From NCBI GenBank assembly GCA_030041045.1, contig JASHOQ010000075.1:1-33109 (forward strand): a stretch of DNA of 33,109 nucleotides, given 5' to 3'. Positions 25,378 to 33,109 of this stretch are shown here, piece after piece. Positions within the stretch are counted from its first letter, which is position 1, and each line of letters opens with the position of its first letter. Source of the stretch: Acidobacteriaceae bacterium. GTDB taxonomy: Bacteria; Acidobacteriota; Terriglobia; Terriglobales; Acidobacteriaceae. Under the pieces are notes generated by a model, which saw only the letters and a program-made list of their open reading frames with translations, searched no databases and was not told where the DNA came from. The position numbers and the translations under genes are program-made.

Positions 25378-27286
25378 GCCGGGCCTCTTCGCGTTGACCC
25401 TCGCACTTTCCCTTTGGCCTGCCGCGGCCGCTGCGCTCAGCGCGCAGACCGCGCTCGAGAAGCCGGCTGAAATCACCCGTTGGGAGTCGGGGCTCATCGA
25501 GTTGAATCAGGACTGGGTCCAGCATGATGGCGATAACCTGGCATGGGCGAGCCCTGGTTACAACGACAGTGCGTGGCAGTCGGTCGATCTCGAGGACATG
25601 GGTCCGGCACAACGGGGATGGCGCTGGTTTCGCAAGCACGTGAGCGTCGGACCGAATCACAAGAATGTGCATTTACTGATCGACGGCGGCGACGGCACCT
25701 ACGAGTTGTACGTCAACGGGCAATGCATGCTCGGGGCGCAGATCAAGTCCCAATTTGCCATCGGCCGTCCCACGGAACGCGAGTTCGAGCTCAGCAACGA
25801 CCAGGGAGATTTCTATCTCGCCCTGCGTACCCGCGCCACGCCCGACTACGTTGCCTACCAGCTTCCGCTTTTTATCGAAGTCACGCTGGGCGATCACGAT
25901 GCCATCGAATACGAGCTTCAATCTCTCCAGAGCGATCGCATGTACTCCGCGGTTCCCTCGGTCGCCATCAACCTGCTGCTGATTCTGCCTGGGCTGGGCG
26001 CATTGGCCCTTTACATCGGCCAGCGCTCCGAGCGCGATTACCTGTTTCTCGGGCTCTTCCTTCTGCTCACAGGCATATCGAATGGGCTCTGGCACCTGCA
26101 GCAGGCCGGCGTTCTGCCCCTTTCCGCCAACACCCTGCTCGCCGATCCGTTAACTTATCCCATTGCCATCGCCGAGCTCGAGTTCACTCTCAGTTTCGTC
26201 AGGCGGCGCGTGGGGCGCGGCTGGCGTATCTATGAGGGCGTAATTCTTTTGCCTCTGCTTCTGGTCCTCCCCGTCTGGTTCGGGCATTTTTCCGCGAATG
26301 CCTATGATCTCGTGCAGGCCGTCGTGACGGCGCCGCTCGTGTATCTGCTGCCCGCGCTTCTGATCGCGTGGTACCGGCACGGAAATCGTGAGGCGGGCTG
26401 GTTGATCCTTCCCAGTCTGTTACCTACGGCCGCCGGGGTGCTGTTCAATCTCGGTCTTGTCTCCTTCTACTTCGGCTGGGCTCGCCTCAACATATTCATT
26501 CAACCCATTCCCATCGGCCCCATTTCGCTTGAAATCTCCGACCTGGGAAACCTGCTTTTCCTGGTGGCCATCGCGATTGTCATGTTCTTCCGCTTCACCC
26601 GCGTCAGCCGCGAGCAGGCCCACGCCGCCGCCGAGCTCGAAGCCGCACGCGAAGTCCAGCGCCGCCTGGTTCCGCCTCCCGCCGCCATCCCCGGCTTCCG
26701 CATCGAAAGCGTCTACCTTCCTGCCGAACACGTCGGCGGCGACTTCTATCACCTCCGCGTCCATCAGGACCGCAGCCTCCTCGTGGTGATCGGCGACATC
26801 AGCGGCAAGGGTCTGCCTGCGGCCCTCGGCGTCGCCGCCATGGTGGGCGCATTGCGCGCCCTTCCCGAGCTCCCGCCCGGCCTGCTGCTCGCAGCGCTCA
26901 ACCGCGGCGTCTTTGCCCAGATCCGCGAGGGCTTCATCACCTGCTGCGCCCTCCATCTCACGACCGAGGGCGTGGCAACACTGGCCAACGCCGGTCACCT
27001 CCCGCCCTACGAAAACGGCCGCGAAATTGCGCTTCCGCCCAGCCTTCCCCTTGGAGTGATTGCCGACACCCAGTACGCGGAGACCACCATCCGCATCACT
27101 CCCGGCCATTGGCTCACCCTTCTCACCGACGGTGTGGTCGAGGCCCGCAACGCCCAGGGCGAGCTGTTCGGCTTCGACCGCACCCGCGCCCTCACCACCG
27201 AGCCCGCGGAGAAAATCGCCCAGGCCGCGCAGCACTTCGGCCAGGAAGACGACATCACCGTGCTCACCCTCGCCTTCGTCCCATAG
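25370..27286 (+). CDS. Membrane PP2C/SpoIIE-type phosphatase with GH2-like sensor, copy D
   Basis: 638 aa. Signal peptide ends near LSAQ (about 26). The sensor has HDGDNLAWASP, NDSAWQSVDL, WRWFRKHVSV and YELYVNGQ, the clearest match of the four to GH2 sugar-binding domains. About seven membrane helices follow; their sequence differs from copies A to C. The linker AAAELEAAREVQRR leads into EHVGGDFY, GDISGKG, NAGHLPP, TDGVVEA (586-592) and GQEDDIT (624-630), all intact. The start overlaps the copy C stop by 8 bp (ATGCATAA), the same geometry as the B-C junction. It is the last gene of the array; no strong terminator follows. Confidence 0.9.
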   Translation: MHKPGLFALTLALSLWPAAAAALSAQTALEKPAEITRWESGLIELNQDWVQHDGDNLAWASPGYNDSAWQSVDLEDMGPAQRGWRWFRKHVSVGPNHKNVHLLIDGGDGTYELYVNGQCMLGAQIKSQFAIGRPTEREFELSNDQGDFYLALRTRATPDYVAYQLPLFIEVTLGDHDAIEYELQSLQSDRMYSAVPSVAINLLLILPGLGALALYIGQRSERDYLFLGLFLLLTGISNGLWHLQQAGVLPLSANTLLADPLTYPIAIAELEFTLSFVRRRVGRGWRIYEGVILLPLLLVLPVWFGHFSANAYDLVQAVVTAPLVYLLPALLIAWYRHGNREAGWLILPSLLPTAAGVLFNLGLVSFYFGWARLNIFIQPIPIGPISLEISDLGNLLFLVAIAIVMFFRFTRVSREQAHAAAELEAAREVQRRLVPPPAAIPGFRIESVYLPAEHVGGDFYHLRVHQDRSLLVVIGDISGKGLPAALGVAAMVGALRALPELPPGLLLAALNRGVFAQIREGFITCCALHLTTEGVATLANAGHLPPYENGREIALPPSLPLGVIADTQYAETTIRITPGHWLTLLTDGVVEARNAQGELFGFDRTRALTTEPAEKIAQAAQHFGQEDDITVLTLAFVP

Positions 27287-27774
27287 CCGGTCCCGACCCT
27301 GGTTGCCTCATCCATTCCGCGGACGCCGGAGCCACCGCGCACAGTTCTTGGCCCGCGGTGTGGCTGGCCGGAAAGGGTGGGAAAGGCAGAGCCCGAGATC
27401 CCCAACCCGGTACGGGTAACGAAAAACTCGCGGCCATGCCCCGCAGGGGCGACTGAAGATGGCCCGGTATGCAGTCCTGGGAGAACAAGCCGAAAAGGCG
27501 GTTCCAGGCCGCGCGCCCCGTGGGGCAGTGGAGAATTGTCCAGGGCGAGGCCTTGGGTATGCCACCCGATCCGACGCCAAGCCCCGTAGGGGCGGCGAGC
27601 CTCACTCCCGCAACTGATTGAAAATAAATCGCCCTGCACGATCGGCAAAATATTAGCATAACACGCTCATATTTCTTGGATCTATTGTGCTATAGATTCA
27701 TCAGATCAGTTGTGCTGCGGGATTAGACCCCGCGCCCTATCAAATTTTTCCGATTCACCAGGAGGATTTTCACT
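27287..27774. other. Intergenic region with three GCCCC/GGGGC palindromes, upstream of hsp20
   Basis: No gene is supported in these 488 bp. Three short perfect palindromes, GCCCC-N(2-3)-GGGGC, stand at 27438-27450, 27515-27526 and 27581-27593, spaced 66 to 77 bp. The last 120 bp is AT-richer and should contain the hsp20 promoter, but no good -35/-10 pair or CIRCE element is visible. Confidence 0.65.
27680..27697. promoter_or_regulatory. Inverted repeat upstream of hsp20
   Basis: ATCTAT-N6-ATAGAT is a perfect inverted repeat 78 bp before the hsp20 start. TTGTGCT within it recurs at 27710. The site may be an operator or overlap a -10 box (TATAGA at 27691), but no -35 at normal spacing is seen. 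Confidence 0.35.
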
Positions 27775-28215
27775 ATGGTTATCACCCGTTGGAACCCGTT
27801 CCGCGAAGTCGCTTCCTTCAACTCGCTCTTCCGCGATTTCACTGAAAGCGAGAGCGCCCTGGCCACGGCCAGCTTCATTCCCGCCGTCGACATCTATGAG
27901 GACGACAAGAAGGTCGTGCTCAAGCTCGAAGTCCCCGGCATCGAGGAGAAGGACCTCGACGTCAGCGTCGAGAACCACACCCTCACCGTCAAAGGCGAGC
28001 GCAAATTCACTGCGGAAGAGAAGCAGGACAATTTCCATCGCATCGAGCGCCGTTACGGCAGCTTCTATCGCGCCTTCACGCTGCCCAACACGGTGGATAC
28101 TGAGAGCGTTTCCGCCAACTACAACGCCGGCATCCTCAAGCTCGAGCTCACCAAGAAGCCCGAAGCCCAGCCCCGCCAGATCAAGGTCAACGCGGGCAAC
28201 AAGCTGGCAGCGTAA
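27775..28215 (+). CDS. Hsp20 / small heat-shock protein
   Basis: 146 aa ATP-independent holdase chaperone of the alpha-crystallin family; binds unfolding proteins and hands them to ClpB/DnaK. The N-terminus WNPFREV is typical of bacterial Hsp20. The alpha-crystallin domain spans about 38-135, with FIPAVDIYEDD at its start, LEVPGIEEKDLDVSVENHTLTVKG split across two strands, and the closing motif YNAGILKLELTKK containing the A/G-x-L pattern and the P/Q-rich tail. AGGAGG lies 8 nt before the ATG at 27775. A strong terminator follows, so it is transcribed separately from clpB. Confidence 0.96.
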   Translation: MVITRWNPFREVASFNSLFRDFTESESALATASFIPAVDIYEDDKKVVLKLEVPGIEEKDLDVSVENHTLTVKGERKFTAEEKQDNFHRIERRYGSFYRAFTLPNTVDTESVSANYNAGILKLELTKKPEAQPRQIKVNAGNKLAA

Positions 28216-28218
28216 GAG

Positions 28219-28253
28219 CAGTTGTCAGGGGTCAGGTATCAGGGTTCAGTTTC
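28219..28253. repeat. Heptad tandem repeat array 2
   Basis: Five 7-nt units starting CAG (CAGTTGT, CAGGGGT, CAGGTAT, CAGGGTT, CAGTTTC), directly after the hsp20 stop and before its terminator. Confidence 0.8.
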
Positions 28254-28258
28254 TTGTC

Positions 28259-28295
28259 GCCGGGAGAAGGGCATTGCCCTTCTCCCGGCCGTTTT
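28259..28295 (+). terminator. Rho-independent terminator after hsp20
   Basis: A perfect 14 bp stem (28259-28272 with 28276-28289), a 3-nt loop ATT and the tail CGTTTT, 43 bp after the hsp20 stop. The most convincing intrinsic terminator in the window. Confidence 0.9.
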
Positions 28296-28395
28296 CCCTG
28301 GTTCGCGGACTATTGATTAACAACGCGGAACGCAACAAAGGTACGACAAGAATTAATAAGATAGTTTGTGTCAAGACCGCAGCGGTCGGGTAGTT

Positions 28396-28441
28396 GAAAA
28401 ACTGACCACTGACCACTGTTCACTGACCACTGGAGTTTTTC
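28396..28441 (+). promoter_or_regulatory. AU-rich inverted repeat enclosing heptads at the clpB start
   Basis: GAAAAACT (28396-28403) and AGTTTTTC (28434-28441) are perfect 8-nt inverted arms around about 30 nt of heptad repeat (ACCACTG/TTCACTG units, 28398-28432). The 3' arm includes part of the clpB Shine-Dalgarno GGAG (28432-28435) and ends at the base before the ATG. A weak, temperature-sensitive helix hiding the ribosome-binding site is possible. Confidence 0.5.
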
Positions 28442-31069
<2,628 letters not shown>

Positions 31070-31422
31070 GTAAAGGGGTCAGGGTTCAGGTGTCAGGGAT
31101 CAGTAACAGACTCCGCAACTGCGGAGCCTGGTTTGTATCAGGGCGCTGCTTCAGCCGTGCTGCCACAACACTCCAAAAATACTCCGGGCTTCAGCCCTGC
31201 ACAGTTGAATCTCGTCGCCCGATCCTTTCGCCGTTGTTTGGCGGGAGGGTGGGAAGGCACACGCTTTCACTTGTCACCCTCAACTCGACACGATCAAAGG
31301 TGCCCCAGAGCATGCCCCGAGCTTGTCGAAGGATCCCGCTTTTGGGACCTGGGAATCGCGCGCGAACTCACGATCCACTGCTTCAATTAGAATTCCAGAA
31401 AATCAACCACAGCCCTGCCGCC
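31070..31422. other. Intergenic region with dispersed repeats
   Basis: No gene is supported. It holds heptad array 4 (31080-31107), a hairpin CTCCGC-AACT-GCGGAG (31111-31126, possible weak clpB terminator), GGGCT-TC-AGCCC (31186-31197), and a stretch at 31311-31332 containing CCCGAGCTTGTCGAAGG. The last motif looks like a palindromic repeat I recall as widely dispersed in bacterial intergenic DNA. Confidence 0.65.
31080..31107. repeat. Heptad tandem repeat array 4
   Basis: Four 7-nt units (CAGGGTT, CAGGTGT, CAGGGAT, CAGTAAC) beginning 10 bp after the clpB stop; the same CAG-led pattern as array 2. Confidence 0.8.
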
Positions 31423-31680
31423 ATGACCGAATACAGCGCCCGCCCTGAAGACCTCGAGAATCTCAAGCGTATGAAATCCATGGGCGAGAAGGCTTACGAC
31501 GACATGTACGAGGCGCACACCCAGCGCGACGTCGACAGCTGCTATCGCGACGCCAAGGAGTGGTACTACGAGGCCATCGGTCTCGCCCATCGTCTCGGCC
31601 TCACCGAGGAAGCAGAGGCCTTGCAGGACCGCCTCCACCACATCAAGTCCGTCTATCGCAGCCAATTTTCCGGCACTTGA
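31423..31680 (+). CDS. Small charged helical protein of unknown function
   Basis: 85 aa, not recognised. It is acidic and basic mixed and almost wholly predicted helix: EDLENLKRMKSMGEKAYDDMYEA, then YRDAKEWYYEAIGLAHRLGLTEEAEALQDRL, resembling a pair of TPR-like helices. There is no signal peptide, membrane helix or metal motif. The reading frame is open back to 31066, but upstream sequence is repeat-rich and non-protein-like, so I start at the ATG 31423; the ribosome-binding site is poor. Strong third-position GC and the coherent helical sequence argue that it is a real gene. It stands alone between clpB and the trans-sulfuration gene. Confidence 0.68.
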   Translation: MTEYSARPEDLENLKRMKSMGEKAYDDMYEAHTQRDVDSCYRDAKEWYYEAIGLAHRLGLTEEAEALQDRLHHIKSVYRSQFSGT

Positions 31681-31690
31681 CCGTCAGGCC

Positions 31691-31704
31691 GCCCCATCCG
31701 GGGC
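31691..31704. repeat. GCCCC-N4-GGGGC palindrome
   Basis: Perfect 5 bp arms 10 bp after the stop of the small gene; same type as the three palindromes at 27438-27593. It may serve as a weak hairpin at the transcript end. Confidence 0.5.
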
Positions 31705-31827
31705 GTAGAACCGCACTTCGCATCCCCATTTCGTCCGCTTAAACCCAGACGTGCGCAGCATTGCTGCCCGGCACGGTAATCTAGGAATGGAACCTTCCTG
31801 TTTACCGGAGCCAACAGCAAAAACTTC

Positions 31828-32976
31828 ATGGCCAACTACAAGCTCTCCACACTCGCTGTCCACGCCGGCCAGCACCCCGACCCGCTCACCGGCGCCGTCA
31901 ACGTGCCCGTCTATCTCTCGTCCACGTTTGAGCTCACCGGCATCGGCGCCGACCGCGGCTGGGACTACTCCCGCGCCGGCAACCCTACCCGCGACCGCCT
32001 CGAGTCCGCGCTCGCCGCGCTCGAAGGGGGCACGAGCGGTCATGCGTTTACCACCGGCATGGCCGCCATCTCCGCGCTCGTGGCCATGCTCCGCAGCGGC
32101 GACCATCTTCTCTGTTCCCGCGATGTTTACGCCGGCACCGTGCGCCTCTTCGACCAGATCGTCTCCGGCTACGGCATCGAGATCGAATACGTCGACTCGA
32201 GCAACCTCGCCGCTGTCGAGGCTGCCATCCGCCCCAACACCAAGCTGATCCACATCGAGACCCCGTCGAATCCGTTGATGGTCCTCACCGACATCGCCGG
32301 CGTGGTCAAAATCGCCCACGCCCGCGGCATCGAAGTCAGCGTCGACAACACTTTCCTCTCGCCGGTGCTGCAGAACCCCATCGCCCTCGGCGCCGACATC
32401 GTCATGCACTCGACAACGAAGTATCTCAACGGCCACTCCGACGGCCTGGGCGGCGCGCTCATCGGCACCACGCCGGAGCACAAGGAGCGCTTCCTGCTCA
32501 TCCAGAAGGCCGCCGGCGGCGTCATGTCGCCTTTCGAGTGCTATCTGGTTCTGCGCGGCATCAAGACTCTTCCTCTGCGCATTCAAAAACACGAAGAGAA
32601 CGGCCGCGCCGTGGCCGAATTCCTGTCCTCGCACCCCAAGGTGCAGAAGCTCGCCTATCCCGGCCTGAAGTGCCATCCGCAGTACGCGCTGGCATGCCGC
32701 CAGCAGAAGGGCTTCGGCTCCATGATGAGCTTCGAGCTCAAGTCGCGTGAGGAGTGCGCGCGTTTCCTCACGGCCATCAAGATCTTCCTCAACGCCGAGT
32801 CGCTCGGCGGCGTCGAATCCCTTGCCTCCCACTCGGCCACCACCACCCACGGCTCGGTCAGCGAGGAGGTGCGGCGCACCATGGGCATCAACGAAGGCCG
32901 CATCCGCATCTCCGTCGGCATCGAAGACAAGGACGACCTGATCGCCGACCTCGACCAAGCTCTGGCCGCGGTTTGA
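31828..32976 (+). CDS. PLP-dependent trans-sulfuration enzyme (cystathionine gamma-synthase/lyase family)
   Basis: 382 aa cytoplasmic Cys/Met metabolism enzyme. The N-terminal THAG-like LAVHAGQHPDP, YSRAGNPTRDRLE (cofactor phosphate and neighbouring-subunit residues), GMAAISAL, VDNTFLSP and the PLP-binding lysine in STTKYLNGHSD (K198) are all present. ESLGGVESLASHSATTTH near the C-terminus is the usual substrate-site motif. Length and motifs fit cystathionine gamma-synthase, cystathionine gamma-lyase or a methionine gamma-lyase; sequence alone does not separate these. The ATG at 31828 starts the normal family N-terminus, with only a weak purine stretch upstream. It is monocistronic within the window. 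Confidence 0.93.
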   Translation: MANYKLSTLAVHAGQHPDPLTGAVNVPVYLSSTFELTGIGADRGWDYSRAGNPTRDRLESALAALEGGTSGHAFTTGMAAISALVAMLRSGDHLLCSRDVYAGTVRLFDQIVSGYGIEIEYVDSSNLAAVEAAIRPNTKLIHIETPSNPLMVLTDIAGVVKIAHARGIEVSVDNTFLSPVLQNPIALGADIVMHSTTKYLNGHSDGLGGALIGTTPEHKERFLLIQKAAGGVMSPFECYLVLRGIKTLPLRIQKHEENGRAVAEFLSSHPKVQKLAYPGLKCHPQYALACRQQKGFGSMMSFELKSREECARFLTAIKIFLNAESLGGVESLASHSATTTHGSVSEEVRRTMGINEGRIRISVGIEDKDDLIADLDQALAAV

Positions 32977-33109
32977 ACCCCAGAGCGCCACGACAATGAG
33001 CCAAACGGATACGGGCTTTTAGAGCGGTTCCACAGTACATGTAGCCATATTTCACAGTTGCGGAAGGTGGCTTTTTCTTGGTGAAAAAGCTACTTGGCAT
33101 CTGCGGCTT
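32977..33109. other. Right-edge non-coding sequence
   Basis: No gene is supported. A small inverted repeat GCTTTTT-N7-AAAAAGC lies at 33070-33090; it has no T-tract after the stem on the plus strand, so I do not call it a terminator. Confidence 0.5.

Noticed and set aside
20583..25497. Two very long minus-strand frames of 650 and 697 codons opposite the phosphatase array
   Set aside because: They mirror the four phosphatase genes, are extremely Gly/Glu/Asp/Ala-rich without any domain, and their repetition simply follows the paralogy of the sense genes.
33070..33090. GCTTTTT...AAAAAGC inverted repeat considered as terminator of the trans-sulfuration gene
   Set aside because: AU-rich stem without a following T-tract on the plus strand and about 95 bp from the stop codon.

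Overview
The window is high-GC, densely coded bacterial DNA. It most resembles a soil Acidobacterium of the Terriglobia type. That placement is an inference from gene content: an Oar-like TonB receptor with the LPLNGRN signature, Tat-exported sugar isomerase and oxidoreductase genes, SpoIIE-type phosphatases, a MoxR/DUF58 cluster in a non-sporulating context, and short palindromic and heptameric intergenic repeats. No rRNA, tRNA, CRISPR array or insertion sequence was seen.

Region 1 (1-8481) looks like a carbohydrate-use locus. A minus-strand operon runs Tat-signal sugar isomerase/epimerase, Tat-signal Gfo/Idh/MocA oxidoreductase, TonB-dependent receptor (cut by the left edge). Facing it across a 777 bp gap is a plus-strand operon of a LacD-type tagatose-1,6-bisphosphate aldolase, an MFS transporter and a second Tat-signal isomerase. 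The gap holds two divergent sigma70-like promoters, a palindrome at the predicted start of the plus operon, and a long leader with a strong hairpin before the minus operon. The layout suggests outer-membrane uptake, extracytoplasmic sugar modification, inner-membrane import and aldol cleavage. The substrate cannot be named from sequence.

Region 2 (8485-18097) is the envelope-associated RDD / SpoIIM / DUF58 / MoxR / DUF4350 / DUF4129 cluster with two paralogous membrane proteins. RDD and SpoIIM are divergent, with start codons that overlap in a CATG. A MazF/PemK-type toxin and a ribbon-helix-helix antitoxin sit between moxR and its DUF58 partner, and the toxin stop overlaps the DUF58 start.

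Region 3 (18359-27286) has a TSUP (TauE/SafE) permease and then the most striking element: four consecutive paralogous membrane-anchored PP2C/SpoIIE-type phosphatases. Each has an N-terminal extracytoplasmic domain resembling the sugar-binding domain of GH2 glycosidases, a multi-helix membrane part and a C-terminal phosphatase with intact metal-binding motifs. No anti-sigma kinase or STAS antagonist is encoded beside them.

Region 4 (27287-33109) is a heat-shock pair (hsp20, then clpB after a strong terminator), a small helical protein of unknown function, and a PLP-dependent trans-sulfuration enzyme. Intergenic spaces in regions 3 and 4 carry a family of 7-nt tandem repeats and GC-rich palindromes. 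One heptad array lies directly before the clpB ribosome-binding site inside an AU-rich inverted repeat.
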